From an uncultured bacterium (GTDB taxonomy: Bacteria; CAIWAD01), in NCBI GenBank assembly GCA_903910645.1, contig CAIWAD010000158.1, positions 1 to 64,000 of the forward strand: DNA of 64,000 nucleotides, written 5' to 3'. Shown in pieces: positions 38,789-49,150 of the stretch. A model generated the notes under the pieces. That model ran no database searches and was not told the origin of the DNA. It worked only from the letters and a program-made list of their open reading frames with translations. The position numbers were made by a program, and so were the translations under genes. How positions within the stretch are numbered: the stretch's first letter is position 1; every line of letters begins with the position of its first letter.

Positions 38789-39666
38789 CACAAAGCGTCC
38801 TCCGGCCAACCGCGCACCACCACCAGCTCCAGGGCCTCACGGCCAAGGCTCCGCCAGCCGCGCTGGGCGCCGCCCTCCACCAGGGCCGCATCCCCCGCCT
38901 CCAGCAAGTGAAGGCCACCATCCACATGCAACTCCCCTTTGCCACCCAGCACCCAGAAGAGGGCGCGGTCGGGCACGGCATGAGGTGGCAGGGCCGCTCC
39001 CGTCTCCAAACTCACACGGATCAGGCGCCGGGGGCCATCCACACCCAGACGAAAGCCAAGGATGCCCGGCTCGTTTAGCACGCGCTGGGCGTCCACACCC
39101 CGCAGGACACGCAATCCAGTCCCTTCCTGCACTGGCAGTTGCGGCAGATAGCGTTCCTTCAGCACGGCCAGATGGTGGCAGGCATGGCCGGCCATCATCC
39201 AGGCCAGTTGACGCACACTGTAAGCCCTGTCCTCCACCTGGCCCCGCCTCTCCCAGGCCTCCACAGGAAGGCGATCCAGCAGGTCCACCACCAGGCGGCG
39301 CTGCAGGCTCCAGCGCCCCAGCTCGGCGGCGAGATCCGGCTCCCACAAGGCGGCAAAGGCGTCCTCGTCATAGGCGGGCTGGGGACCCCCATCGCCACGG
39401 GCGGCGCGCAGCAGGCGCTCCAGCAGGACCAACTCGCTATCGGCCATGTGCCCCATCAGGCGGGCCAGACTCCACTTGCCCGGCGCATAAGTCCAGTGGT
39501 CATGGATTCCCGCCAACCCACCCAGGGCCAGGCGCCACTCGCTTCGCTGTCCGTCCAGGATGCGGCGAACATCCCCAAGGGGACATTGGGACAAATAGCC
39601 TTGCCACGCGGCCGGGCCTTCTCCAGGCTGAGGCGCCTGGCAGGCCGGATGCAGTGTTTCTGTCAT
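38788..39666 (-). CDS. DinB-domain and cupin-domain fusion protein
   Basis: 292 residues. Residues about 30-180 form a DinB-like four-helix bundle with candidate metal-ligand histidines in YAPGKWSLARLMGHMADSE and MMAGHACHHLAVL (HxxxH type). Residues about 200-290 form a cupin: RALFWVLGGKGELHVDGG and LHLLEAGDAALVEGGAQRGW. DinB-superfamily proteins include metal- and thiol-dependent transferases; the cupin may sense or bind a small ligand. Fusion of the two is uncommon. It overlaps the VOC gene. Confidence 0.8.
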   Translation of the reverse strand: MTETLHPACQAPQPGEGPAAWQGYLSQCPLGDVRRILDGQRSEWRLALGGLAGIHDHWTYAPGKWSLARLMGHMADSELVLLERLLRAARGDGGPQPAYDEDAFAALWEPDLAAELGRWSLQRRLVVDLLDRLPVEAWERRGQVEDRAYSVRQLAWMMAGHACHHLAVLKERYLPQLPVQEGTGLRVLRGVDAQRVLNEPGILGFRLGVDGPRRLIRVSLETGAALPPHAVPDRALFWVLGGKGELHVDGGLHLLEAGDAALVEGGAQRGWRSLGREALELVVVRGWPEDAL

Positions 39667-39737
39667 GTTGAGTCCCCCGTTATTCCCACCACCACTCTTG
39701 TATTCAAGTCACGGATGCGTTCCGCGATCCGCCGGCG

Positions 39738-39802
39738 CTGTCATCCCAGCGAAAACTGGGATCTCTTGTCCGCATGGACTCCCGCGTTCGCGGGAATGAC
39801 AG
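39738..39802 (+). repeat. 65-bp two-hairpin intergenic repeat, copy 2
   Basis: Reverse orientation relative to copy 1 and the same length. Here both hairpins are nearly perfect: ATCCCAG/CTGGGAT (around CGAAAA) and CCCGCG/CGCGGG (around TT). Boundaries CTGTCAT and ATGACAG. It lies between the DinB-GNAT gene and the DinB-cupin gene (39667-39887), where no coding sequence is seen. Confidence 0.85.
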
Positions 39803-39887
39803 GCCCGTGTCCCCTTGCTAGGCCCAGCAGCTCTCGTTCTCCAGCCTTGAGTACTAGGCGGTTTCAGTCCATTGAAAACGGTGGCGC

Positions 39888-40925
39888 CTAATCCACTTCA
39901 AAATCCACGCGAAACAGATCCAGCAGCATGCCGAAGTGGCGGGCCTGCCGCCAGAAGCGGAGGCCGCACTTCTCCAGCACACGCCGGGATGCCGTGTTGG
40001 GGGGATCCACCGCGGCCACCAATCCCGGCAGGCCCAGTGCCACCCGGGCGGCCTCCACGCACAAAGCGGCGGCTTCACTGGCCAGACCGCGTCCCCAGGC
40101 GCCGCGCTCCAGACAGTAGAGCAGCTCCACATGGCCCGTGCTGTCAAAGTCCGCCAGGCCGCACCATCCCAGGCAATGGTCGGACCCGTCTTCACACAGC
40201 GCCCAGGCGCTGTAGCCATCCCGCGCATGTTGGCGGCGGAAGTAATCCAGGGTGCGGGCGCTCTGTTCCCTTGTGCGTGCCGGACCCGGCAGGTGGCGCA
40301 CCACCTGCTCATCCGCCAGCATGGCGGCCACGGCGTCCAGATCTTCGTCGCGGAACGCCCGCAAGCGCACACGCGCGCCGCGCAGCGGCAGGGAAACGGG
40401 CCCCAGCCCCGGCAGGGGGGCCATGGGCGGCACCAGCGCGGGATCCAGGCGCCCCAGATGATGCCAAAGGTGCCCCAGGTAATCGCGAATGAGATCATCC
40501 AGCGTGACGGGATCCTCGACCCTGAACGGCTGCCAGGCGATGCGATGCAGACTGTGGGGATGTCGGGGTCGCAGACAAGTATCCGCATCCAGGCGTCGGG
40601 CCAACTGCAGCAGGCGATGGTTGTCCGCCCGCCAGCCTTCCACCAGGAGGGGCCAGGGCAGCTCTTCCATGCCTTGCACGTCCACCCAGCGGTCCTGGTT
40701 GTAGCCCTCAAGCTCCAGGCCGGGCTGCTCCAGGGCGCGCAGGATGCGCAGATGGTTCACCTGCACGCTGTCCCACAAGTGTCCCAACACCTGTGCGGCA
40801 TTCCAGGCACCGGCGGGCTGAAAAGCCTCCCGGCCCCTTTCCAGCAGGCGGCGCGCCGCGGCATCCACCCGCGCCGCACTCTGGACCAGCAAATGCCGCC
40901 GGGCGGCTTCAACGGTAAGGGCCAT
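39888..40925 (-). CDS. DinB-domain and GNAT acetyltransferase fusion
   Basis: 345 residues. The N-terminal half is a DinB-2-like bundle with AGAWNAAQVLGHLWDSVQVNHL, a WRADNHRLLQL helix and LIRDYLGHLWHHLGRL as possible metal-ligand histidines. The C-terminal half is a RimJ/RimL-type GNAT domain with RGARVRLRAFRDEDLDAVAA, WCGLADFDSTGHVELLYCLE and RGAWGRGLASEAAALCVEAA (acetyl-CoA loop), ending PPNTASRRVLEKCGLRFW. ATG 40925 with GGGAGGGGG upstream is preferred over ATG 40955, which lies in the terminator of the ferredoxin gene. Substrate unknown. Confidence 0.82.
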   Translation of the reverse strand: MALTVEAARRHLLVQSAARVDAAARRLLERGREAFQPAGAWNAAQVLGHLWDSVQVNHLRILRALEQPGLELEGYNQDRWVDVQGMEELPWPLLVEGWRADNHRLLQLARRLDADTCLRPRHPHSLHRIAWQPFRVEDPVTLDDLIRDYLGHLWHHLGRLDPALVPPMAPLPGLGPVSLPLRGARVRLRAFRDEDLDAVAAMLADEQVVRHLPGPARTREQSARTLDYFRRQHARDGYSAWALCEDGSDHCLGWCGLADFDSTGHVELLYCLERGAWGRGLASEAAALCVEAARVALGLPGLVAAVDPPNTASRRVLEKCGLRFWRQARHFGMLLDLFRVDFEVD

Positions 40926-40940
40926 TTCCCCCTCCCATAC

Positions 40941-40966
40941 AAAAGGGCGCCCCATGGGACGCCCTT
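40941..40966 (-). terminator. Intrinsic terminator after ferredoxin
   Basis: On the minus strand AAGGGCG (40966-40960) and CGCCCTT (40949-40943) with CCC/GGG extending the stem around a small loop, followed by TTTTGT. It ends the run from rodA and ferredoxin just before the DinB-GNAT gene. Confidence 0.75.
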
Positions 40967-40988
40967 GAACATTGCCTGTGCGAGAAGA

Positions 40989-41225
40989 TCAGTCCTCGCC
41001 GTCGTCCCCGATGCAATTCACCGGGCACTCCGCCATGGCGTCCATGCACTGCTGCATCTCGGCGTCGTTCTCCGGCTGCTTGTACACGTAGTCGTGTCCG
41101 CCGTCGTCGGACTCCTTGAAGTTGTTGGGAGCGGCATCCACGCAGGCACCGCACACAATGCACTCTTCGTCCACATAGAACTTGCCCGAAACGTTGGTGG
41201 GGAAGCGGCGCGTCTTGTCGGCCAT
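40989..41225 (-). CDS. 4Fe-4S ferredoxin
   Basis: 78 residues, small acidic electron carrier. The cluster ligands are C22, C25 and C28 in CIVCGAC plus C67 in the ECP motif, with C60 and C71 also present. This is the single-[4Fe-4S] pattern of Thermotoga/Desulfovibrio-type ferredoxins, where the extra cysteines may form a disulfide. It could supply electrons to the HgdC-like activase encoded 3 kb away, an inference from function only. It lies 83 nt after rodA and has its own terminator. Confidence 0.9.
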   Translation of the reverse strand: MADKTRRFPTNVSGKFYVDEECIVCGACVDAAPNNFKESDDGGHDYVYKQPENDAEMQQCMDAMAECPVNCIGDDGED

Positions 41226-41308
41226 TATCGTCTCCTTTCATGGTGACCGTCTTTGGTGCAGGAAGGTGGCAAAGAGGGGCCTGTCCGTCCACCCGTCCCG
41301 CCACGGGA

Positions 41309-42532
41309 TCAGGTCAAGCTGTCCCGGCGGTGCCAGCTGAAATTCAGCAAGAGGCCCACCATGGCCATGCAGGTCCACAGGAAGGTGCCGCCATAGGTCA
41401 GAAAGGGCAGGGGCAGGCCGGTGACCGGAGCGATGCCCGTGGCCATGCCAATGTTCACCACCACATGGAAAACCAGCACGGAGGCGAAGCCGGTCATGGC
41501 CAGGCCGCAGAAGCCGTTGCGATGCTTCAAGGCGATCACCAGGGTGCGCGTGAGCAGGACGCCGAACAGGGCCACCACGGTGAAGGTGCCCACAAAGCCC
41601 CATTCCTCACCCAGCACGCTGAAAATGAAATCTGTCTGGCGCTCCGGCAGGAAGCTGAGCTGGGTTTGCCCGCCTTCCATGTAACCCTTGCCCCACAGGC
41701 CGCCGGATCCAATGGCCACCTTGGATTGGATGATCTGATAGCCCGCCCCCAGGGGATCGGATTCAGGATTGAGAAAGACGAGGATGCGCTTCTGCTGGTA
41801 CTCGTGCAGAAGGGTCCACAACTGGGGCAGGGCGAAGCCAATGGTGGCGCTCACGCTGAGAGCCGCCGCCATGACCCAGATGCCCGCCTCGCTGTAGTAG
41901 AGCACGGCAGCCAGAATGAGGATGAACAGCAGGAGCACGAAGATGTTCAGGCTGCACATGGCGGCAATGATGGGCGAAAGCAGGATGAGCACCCAGCTCC
42001 AGGGCAGCCCGGCGCGGATGAGCATGGGCACCGTCACAAAGGAATAGGTAAGGCTGGTGCCCAGATCCGGCTGGGTGAGTACCAGCAGCAGGGGCAGGCC
42101 GGCCAGTCCCAGGGCGGCCAGCACCCATTTCAATTGGGACAGATCCGCGCGGTTGTCCGACAACAGGCGCGCCAGGCTGAGCACCAGGGCGAGCTTGCCG
42201 ATTTCCGAGGGCTGGAAGTGCAGATCGCCAATGGCCAGCCAGCGTTCAGCCCCCATGCCCACCAGTCCCATGAGATCCACCAGCAGTAGAAGCAGCACGG
42301 CTACGCCCCAGGCCACCCAACTGATGGCGAACCAGAAGGAGGGCGGCGTAAGGGCGCACACCAGGAGCAGGGGCAGGCCCATGACGAACCACAACAGCTG
42401 GCGCAGGCCGTAATCCGTCTCCTGTCCGCCGGATGCCGAGTGCAGCACGGTCATGCCAATGGCCATCAAGGCCAGGAAACTGAGCAACAGGGTCCAATCC
42501 AGCCTGCGCAGCAGGGTGTGCAACCAGCTCAT
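41309..42532 (-). CDS. rodA: Rod-shape peptidoglycan polymerase RodA (SEDS family)
   Basis: 407 residues, about ten transmembrane helices. Glycosyltransferase of the elongation machinery that polymerises lipid II together with PBP2. SEDS motifs: LHSASGGQETDYGLRQ near the first helices, FQPSEIGKLALVLSLA, LTQPDLGTSL, LNPESDPLGAGYQIIQSKVAIGSGGLWGKG and LGEEWGFVG. PLPFLTYGGTFL near the end is a classic signature. It overlaps mrdA by 4 nt. Confidence 0.95.
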   Translation of the reverse strand: MSWLHTLLRRLDWTLLLSFLALMAIGMTVLHSASGGQETDYGLRQLLWFVMGLPLLLVCALTPPSFWFAISWVAWGVAVLLLLLVDLMGLVGMGAERWLAIGDLHFQPSEIGKLALVLSLARLLSDNRADLSQLKWVLAALGLAGLPLLLVLTQPDLGTSLTYSFVTVPMLIRAGLPWSWVLILLSPIIAAMCSLNIFVLLLFILILAAVLYYSEAGIWVMAAALSVSATIGFALPQLWTLLHEYQQKRILVFLNPESDPLGAGYQIIQSKVAIGSGGLWGKGYMEGGQTQLSFLPERQTDFIFSVLGEEWGFVGTFTVVALFGVLLTRTLVIALKHRNGFCGLAMTGFASVLVFHVVVNIGMATGIAPVTGLPLPFLTYGGTFLWTCMAMVGLLLNFSWHRRDSLT

Positions 42533-44433
42533 TCCGCTCCCCTCCCCACCATGGGCGGAGCCGGAAAGGCACCGCCACCACCCCGGGAGGCCGAATTTGT
42601 GGGAGCGGCATTCCCCTGGCGCGTGCTGTCCGGTGTCCCCAGGCTGTCCGGGGGAGCGGCCAGTCCCTTGCCCTCCTTCAAATCCAGCCAGGCATCGAAG
42701 AGCTTGAAGGCCACGGGAGCCGCCGCCTCGCTGCCATGGCCGGCGTTCTCCACAATCACCACCGACACCACCTCAGGATTCGGCTCCGGCATCCAGCCCA
42801 TGTACCAGGCGTGGGCCTCGCCATGGGGATTCTCCGCCGTGCCGGTTTTGCCGGCGGCCTGGTAGCGGGGGCGCTTTTGCCCGTGGGCCGTGCCTCCCAC
42901 ATCCTCCACCACCGCCCGGGTGGCGCGCTCCACCATGCTCCAGGTGCGCGCAGATAGTCGCAGATCCTTCACCGGATAGGTGAGCACGCGTTCCCCTCCC
43001 GTGGCGTGATCCACCAGACGCACGCCAAAGTGGGGCGTGGGTCCGCGGCCGCGACCCGCTACCAGACCGGCGAAGCGCAGGGCCTGCATGGGTGTCACCA
43101 GGATTTCCCCCTGACCAATGGCCAGATTAAGCATCACGCCCTTGGTCCAGCCCCGGCGTCCGAAACGCTTGTCGTACCAGGCATTGCCCGGCACAAGGCC
43201 CGTTTTCTCCCCGTCCAGATCCACGCCGGTGGCTTCGGTCAGGCCCCACCAGGAAGCGGCCTCGCGAATGTGGTCCGGGCTCAGCTTCAAGCCCAGCTGG
43301 TAGAAATAGACATCGCAGCTCTGTTGGATGGCCTTGTGCATGTTCACCGTGCCGTGACCCTTCAGGTTCCAGCAATGGGCCACGCGCTGGCCCAGGCGCA
43401 GGGAGCCGCCACAACTGACGCTCCAGTTCTCATCCACAATGCCCTTCTCCAGCGCCCAGGCGGCCAGGCCCACCTTGAACAGGCTGCCTGGAGGATAAAT
43501 GCCCTGGATGCAGCGGTTGAGCAAGGGGCGCGCGTCAGCGTCGTTCAAGTTGGCCCAGATCTCCGGCGGCATGCGGCCACTGAACCAGTCCAGCAGGAAA
43601 TCCGGCTTGCTCACCGCTGCCAGCAGGCGCCCCGTGCGCACCTCCATGAGCAGGACCACGCCCCGACGACCCGCCAGTTGCGCCTCCGCCATGCGTTGCA
43701 AATCCAGATCCAGCCCTGTTTCCAGATCAAATCCATTGCGCGGTGCCAGGGGCGGCAGAATGTCCGTGGGCCCCAGCACGCGCCCACGCACATCCACTCG
43801 CAGGTAATCCACGCCTTTGCGTCCGCGCAGATCCCCGTCATAGTGGCGCTCCAGGCCACGGCGCCCGATGAGGTCGCCAGGGGTGCCATCGGAAAGACGG
43901 CCCTCCGCCAGCTCCTTTTCATCCACTTCACCCAGGTAGCCCAGCATGTGTGGCGCAATGGGCTCGTCGTACTGGCGTCGCGGTTCCACCAGCACCTGTA
44001 GGCCGGGAAAATCCAGGCGGTGCTCGGCCAGGAAGGCGCGCTGATCGAAGGTGATGTCGGGAACCAGTTTCACCGCCTTCAGGCTGTGGCGTCCACCCTG
44101 GTTCAGACGACGGCGCAGGAAGTCCTCTTCCCAGTTGAACACGGCGGCCAGGCGGGGCAGGGCCGTGCTGTCCTTGAACAAGGTGGCGGGGATGCCATAG
44201 AGGGTGTAGGAGGGCCGGTTGCCCGCCAGCGGCCTGCCCTTGCGGTCCAGGAAGAGCCCGCGGTGGGGGGCGATCTCCTGGGTGCGCACCTGGTTGCGCA
44301 GGCTGCGCGAGTCCCAATCCTCCCGGCCAATGATCTGCATGTGCACCAGGCGTCCCAGCAGAATGAGCAGCAGGGTCAACTGGATGAAGACCAGCACGCC
44401 GCCGCGCAGCTGGATGTCCGTGGGTTGTCTCAC
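42529..44433 (-). CDS. mrdA: Penicillin-binding protein 2
   Basis: 634 residues. One N-terminal transmembrane helix (LVFIQLTLLLILLGRLV), a pedestal/dimerisation domain (about 40-230), then the transpeptidase domain with SxxK at S317-K320 (PPGSLFK), SxN-type QQSCDVYF and AAGKTGTAE. It cross-links new glycan made by RodA during cell elongation. The start is GTG 44433, overlapping the mreD stop (GTGA); the long open frame upstream belongs to the mreD region in another phase. The last 35 residues are Pro/Ser/Gly-rich and probably disordered. Confidence 0.95.
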   Translation of the reverse strand: MRQPTDIQLRGGVLVFIQLTLLLILLGRLVHMQIIGREDWDSRSLRNQVRTQEIAPHRGLFLDRKGRPLAGNRPSYTLYGIPATLFKDSTALPRLAAVFNWEEDFLRRRLNQGGRHSLKAVKLVPDITFDQRAFLAEHRLDFPGLQVLVEPRRQYDEPIAPHMLGYLGEVDEKELAEGRLSDGTPGDLIGRRGLERHYDGDLRGRKGVDYLRVDVRGRVLGPTDILPPLAPRNGFDLETGLDLDLQRMAEAQLAGRRGVVLLMEVRTGRLLAAVSKPDFLLDWFSGRMPPEIWANLNDADARPLLNRCIQGIYPPGSLFKVGLAAWALEKGIVDENWSVSCGGSLRLGQRVAHCWNLKGHGTVNMHKAIQQSCDVYFYQLGLKLSPDHIREAASWWGLTEATGVDLDGEKTGLVPGNAWYDKRFGRRGWTKGVMLNLAIGQGEILVTPMQALRFAGLVAGRGRGPTPHFGVRLVDHATGGERVLTYPVKDLRLSARTWSMVERATRAVVEDVGGTAHGQKRPRYQAAGKTGTAENPHGEAHAWYMGWMPEPNPEVVSVVIVENAGHGSEAAAPVAFKLFDAWLDLKEGKGLAAPPDSLGTPDSTRQGNAAPTNSASRGGGGAFPAPPMVGRGAE

Positions 44434-44903
44434 CGCCGCTGGTCTCCCCTGCGGCCTCCCCACAGCCAGCTGAGCAGGACGCCCAGCGCCACGGTGTAAA
44501 GCCACACGGGCAGGGCAAGACGCAGGGTGATGTCCCAGGCATCGTAATCCATGCCGCTGTAGCGCACATGGGCCAGGAACAGATCCAGCGGTCCCAGGAT
44601 GAGGGCCAGACGCAACAGCGTGCGCCACAGGGGCAGACGCAGGGCTGGATGCAAGAAGAGTGACGCAAAGAAGCCCGCGCTGGTGCCCGCCAGAGCCGCC
44701 GCGCCCAAGGGATCCAGGGCGCCCGTGAGATCGGCGGCCAGTCCGGCAGCGAAGCCGAAAAGGGCAGCGCCCCAGGGAGCCAATGGCGCCGCCGCCCACA
44801 GGATGCCCAGCAACAGCAAGTCAGGCGAGCGGCCCTGGATGCCCAGCAGGTCGCCCCAGGCCAGCTGCAGGATGAAACAGGCGGCGAAAAAGGCCCAGCG
44901 CAT
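44430..44903 (-). CDS. mreD: Rod shape-determining protein MreD
   Basis: 157 residues, five or six hydrophobic helices, with a conserved-type GFAAGLAADLTGALDPLGAAALAGTSAGF segment (the GLxxDlxsg..lG region of MreD) and an arginine-rich tail. Inner-membrane part of the elongasome. ATG 44903 is chosen because it overlaps the mreC stop by 1 nt (TGATG); the upstream extension to 44951 has no membrane character. Confidence 0.88.
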   Translation of the reverse strand: MRWAFFAACFILQLAWGDLLGIQGRSPDLLLLGILWAAAPLAPWGAALFGFAAGLAADLTGALDPLGAAALAGTSAGFFASLFLHPALRLPLWRTLLRLALILGPLDLFLAHVRYSGMDYDAWDITLRLALPVWLYTVALGVLLSWLWGGRRGDQRR

Positions 44904-45754
44904 CAGGGTGTGCCTTTCACGCTGTCCGGACGCTGGGGCAGGGTGGCCCAACGCAAGCCCAGACTGTCACTGGGCGCTTCCCGGCTCTGGGCCAGATAGA
45001 GTTCCTCCAGGCCGCCCAGACGGCTAAGGGGCGCCACGCGCACTTCACGGAACAGGCCACCGGATTCCAGCACTCGGGACACCACGCCCACGGGCAGGCC
45101 GCCGGGAAAGCGGGTGCCGGAATAGGCGCTGAGCACCGTGTCGCCCGTGGCCACGGGACTGGAAAAGGGGATGTCGGACAGTATCAACTCCTCGGCGCCA
45201 CCGCTGAGGATGCCCTCCTCCCTGGTGCGCTGCAAAAGGGCGCGCAAGCGGAAGTCCCGATGGCTGAGCAGCAGGGCGCGGCTCTCCCGTGGGGAGGACT
45301 CCACCAGTAGGCCCACCAGCCCGTGGGGACTGACCAGGGCTTCGCCGCCGGAGACTCCATCCAGGCTTCCCTTGTCCACCACCACGCTCTGGGTGCCGAA
45401 GGGGCTGGAACGGGCGATGATGCGCGCAGGCAGGTAGAGCAGGCCGGGACGGGATTGCAGGCCGATCATCTGCTCCAGGCGGCCGGCTTCCCGCGCCAGC
45501 TCCTGGAGACGGCTGTTCTCCACGAAGAGCACGGTGGCGCGACGACGCAGCTCCGCATTCTCCCGGGCCAGATCCATGCGCTGGGGTATCCAGCTCACCA
45601 GGGCCAGGGGCCCGGCGGCCACGCGTCCCAGCGAGGCGCGGAAGACCTGCGCCGGCCAGGAATCCTGGGCCAGGATGATGACGCAGGAAAGCAGGCTGAG
45701 TCCCGTCCACAGGGCCCAGCCAAGCAGTGGTTGATGAACGGGTCGCGCGGGCAG
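44903..45754 (-). CDS. mreC: Rod shape-determining protein MreC, probable CTG start
   Basis: 283 residues if begun at CTG 45754. The frame is open right up to the mreB stop, and no ATG, GTG or TTG occurs before the membrane helix (QPLLGWALWTGLSLLSCVIIL). GGAGG lies 5 nt before the CTG. Starting instead at GTG 45622 would remove the helix MreC needs. After it come a coiled coil (about 50-85, RMDLARENAELRRRATVLF) and the periplasmic beta domains (VVVDKGSLDGVSGGEALVSPHG is the MreC core). MreC links the cytoskeleton MreB to PBP2-RodA. A sequencing error near 45754 is the alternative. Confidence 0.88.
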   Translation of the reverse strand: MPARPVHQPLLGWALWTGLSLLSCVIILAQDSWPAQVFRASLGRVAAGPLALVSWIPQRMDLARENAELRRRATVLFVENSRLQELAREAGRLEQMIGLQSRPGLLYLPARIIARSSPFGTQSVVVDKGSLDGVSGGEALVSPHGLVGLLVESSPRESRALLLSHRDFRLRALLQRTREEGILSGGAEELILSDIPFSSPVATGDTVLSAYSGTRFPGGLPVGVVSRVLESGGLFREVRVAPLSRLGGLEELYLAQSREAPSDSLGLRWATLPQRPDSVKGTP

Positions 45755-45766
45755 GGCAGCCTCCGC

Positions 45767-46813
<1,047 letters not shown>

Positions 46814-48376
46814 TTAGTGGCGGAAGTGCCGCCGGTCCGTGAAGAGCATGGCCAGTCCGGCCTCGTCGGCGGCGCGGACCACATCCTCGTCGCGCACGCT
46901 GCCGCCAGGCTGGATCACCGCCGTGACACCCGCGGCGGCGGCGGCCTGGATACCGTCGGGGAAGGGGAAGAAGGCATCACTGCCCAGGGCGCAACCTTGC
47001 AGGTTGTGGCCCTCCTTGCGGGCCTTGGCCACGGCCAGCTCGCTGGCATCCACGCGGCTCATCTGACCCGCGCCCATGCCCAGTGTGCGACCCTCCGCCG
47101 CCAGCACAATGGCGTTGGATTTCACATGACGCACCACGCGCCAGGCGAAAAGGAGATTGCGCAGTTCCTCCGCCGTGGGTTGGCGTTGGGTGACGCAGCG
47201 ATAAGCGGCGCTGTCCTCCTCATGCACATGGTCCCGACCCTGCACCAGAAGGCCGCCGAAGAAATGGCGCACCTGCAGGGCTGGTCCCGCCAGGGCAGGC
47301 GCGGCCAACAGGCGGCGATCCTTCTTCTTGCGCAGCAGGGCCAGGGCCTCTTCGTCATAGGATGGCGCAATCAGGATTTCCATGAAGAGACCGTGCACGT
47401 CCCGGGCGGCCTCCAGATTCAAATGGCCGTTCCACACCACAATGCCGCCGAACGGGCTAAGGGAATCCGTGGCCAGCGCACGCTGGAAAGCCTCCAGCTG
47501 GGTGGTGCCCAGGGCGGCGCCGCAGGGATTGGTGTGCTTCAGGATGGCGCAGGCCGGACCTTCTTTTAGGGGAAAATCCCCCATGAGTTCCAGCGCGGCG
47601 TCCACATCGAGGAGGTTGTTGTAGGACAGGGCCTTGCCATGCAGGATTTCCAGCCCGGCCAGGCTGCCATACACGGCGGCGCGCTGATGGGGGTTCTCGC
47701 CATAGCGCAAGTCCTGCACGCGGGGCAGGGTAAGGGAAAAGACCGGCGGCATGGCCGGCGCGGCGTCTCCCGCCGCCTCCGCTTCGAAACGCGCGCCCAG
47801 CACCTGGGCGATAAGGCCGTCGTACGCCGCCGTGCGCGCATAGACCTTGGCGGCCATTCCGCGCCGAAAGGCCAGATCGGGACCGCCCTGGGCCATTTGA
47901 TCCAACAAGGCGCCGTAGTCTTCCGTGCTGCTGAGCACGGTGACGAACGCGTGGTTCTTGGCCGCGCTGCGCAGCATGGCGGGTCCGCCGATGTCAATGT
48001 TTTCCACCAGATCGGCCAAGTCCACACCCGGGCGTCGGCTGACTTCTTCGAAAGGATAAAGGGTGACCACCACCAGATCGATCATGCCAATGCCGTGCTC
48101 ACGCGCCAGCTCCAGATCCTCCGGCTGGTCGCGGCGGGCCAGCAGGCCGCCGTGCACGCGGGGATGCAGGGTCTTCACCCGGCCGTCCATCATCTCGGGA
48201 AAACCCGTCAGATCGCTCACATCCCGCACCGTCAGGCCATTGTCCCGCAACAGGCGCGCCGTGCCACCCGTGGAGACCAGCTCGCAACCCTGATCCGCCA
48301 AGGCACGGGCCAACTCCACCACGCCGCTCTTGTCGTGGACGCTGATGAGGGCGCGCTTCAGCGGGATTCGGGACAT
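46814..48376 (-). CDS. purH: Bifunctional AICAR formyltransferase/IMP cyclohydrolase
   Basis: Last two steps of IMP synthesis, cytoplasmic. 520 residues. The N-terminal MGS-like cyclohydrolase domain has [27 protein letters not shown] and [19 protein letters not shown]. The transformylase domain has the catalytic [11 protein letters not shown] and [20 protein letters not shown]. Overlaps purN by 19 nt and precedes mreB by only 12 nt, so purine synthesis and cell-shape genes are probably co-transcribed. Confidence 0.96.
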   Translation of the reverse strand: MSRIPLKRALISVHDKSGVVELARALADQGCELVSTGGTARLLRDNGLTVRDVSDLTGFPEMMDGRVKTLHPRVHGGLLARRDQPEDLELAREHGIGMIDLVVVTLYPFEEVSRRPGVDLADLVENIDIGGPAMLRSAAKNHAFVTVLSSTEDYGALLDQMAQGGPDLAFRRGMAAKVYARTAAYDGLIAQVLGARFEAEAAGDAAPAMPPVFSLTLPRVQDLRYGENPHQRAAVYGSLAGLEILHGKALSYNNLLDVDAALELMGDFPLKEGPACAILKHTNPCGAALGTTQLEAFQRALATDSLSPFGGIVVWNGHLNLEAARDVHGLFMEILIAPSYDEEALALLRKKKDRRLLAAPALAGPALQVRHFFGGLLVQGRDHVHEEDSAAYRCVTQRQPTAEELRNLLFAWRVVRHVKSNAIVLAAEGRTLGMGAGQMSRVDASELAVAKARKEGHNLQGCALGSDAFFPFPDGIQAAAAAGVTAVIQPGGSVRDEDVVRAADEAGLAMLFTDRRHFRH

Positions 48377-48987
48377 GGGATTACCCGTCCTTCCTGGATG
48401 ATGACTCCCCCGGCCAACAGGGCCAGGGCCTGGGAATACACGCGATGTTCCGCCTCAAGAACCCGTGCGGCAATGGCTTCCGGGCCATCCTCCGCCTGCA
48501 GGGCAACGGCCTCCTGCAAAAGGATGGGACCACGGTCGTACACCTCGTCCACCAGATGCACCGTGGCACCGCTCACACGGCAGCCAGCTTTCCACACAGC
48601 CTCGTGCACGAAGTGGCCGTACATGCCGGCGCCACCGAAGGAAGGCAACAAGGCCGGGTGGATGTTCACCATGCGACCCCGATAAGCTTCCACCAGCAAG
48701 GGCGGAACCTTGCGCAGGAATCCGGCCAGGGCCACCGCGTCCACGTGAAGCTCCTGAAGCCAGTGCAGCAGCTCGGGTGCCCCGGGCGCTTCCTGTGACC
48801 AGCAGGATTTGCCGAAGAAACGGGCCTCAATTCCGGCATCCCGCGCCTTGTCCAGCACGGGAGCCCGCCTGTCCGCCACCAGGGCCACCGGCTCCAAGGG
48901 ATGAATTCCCTCCTGCCAGCCCCTCAAGATGGCCTCAAAATTGCTGCCTCCTCCGGAGGCAAACAGCGCCAGACGGCGGAGACCCAT
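48358..48987 (-). CDS. purN: Phosphoribosylglycinamide formyltransferase
   Basis: Third step of purine synthesis, using 10-formyl-THF. 209 residues. LALFASGGGSNFEAILRGW (ribose-phosphate loop), AGFLRKVPPLLVEAYRGRMVNIHPALLPSF with the catalytic Asn and His, and VHLVDEVYDRGPILLQEAV with the catalytic Asp. I chose ATG 48987 (AGGAG at 8 nt); ATG 49020 adds an unlike stretch. It is the first gene of the purN-purH-mreBCD-mrdA-rodA run. Confidence 0.94.
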   Translation of the reverse strand: MGLRRLALFASGGGSNFEAILRGWQEGIHPLEPVALVADRRAPVLDKARDAGIEARFFGKSCWSQEAPGAPELLHWLQELHVDAVALAGFLRKVPPLLVEAYRGRMVNIHPALLPSFGGAGMYGHFVHEAVWKAGCRVSGATVHLVDEVYDRGPILLQEAVALQAEDGPEAIAARVLEAEHRVYSQALALLAGGVIIQEGRVIPCPESR

Positions 48988-49040
48988 TGGCGGAACTCCT
49001 TGCGGAATGGGCAGATCCATCCGAATCCACCCCTGCAAAC

Positions 49041-49069
49041 AAAGTAGGGAGAAGGTCAGGCAAATTCAA
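49041..49069 (-). promoter_or_regulatory. Candidate sigma70 promoter for the purN-mre run
   Basis: On the minus strand TTGAAT (49069-49064), 17-nt spacer, TACTTT (49046-49041), about 50 nt before the purN start. Two mismatches per box, so moderate. The 48988-49334 gap between divergent purN and OPT genes also contains repeat copy 3; nothing else stands out. Confidence 0.45.
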
Positions 49070-49150
49070 TTGCAGGATCGTTCAGATTTCGAGCTATTCT
49101 CGTGATCAAGTCTCAATGCCTATGCCGCCACCAGGATCATCGTGATCGGA

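Noticed and set aside
45622-45622. GTG as the mreC start
   Set aside because: It would delete the membrane helix and has no suitable Shine-Dalgarno; the CTG 44 codons upstream fits better.
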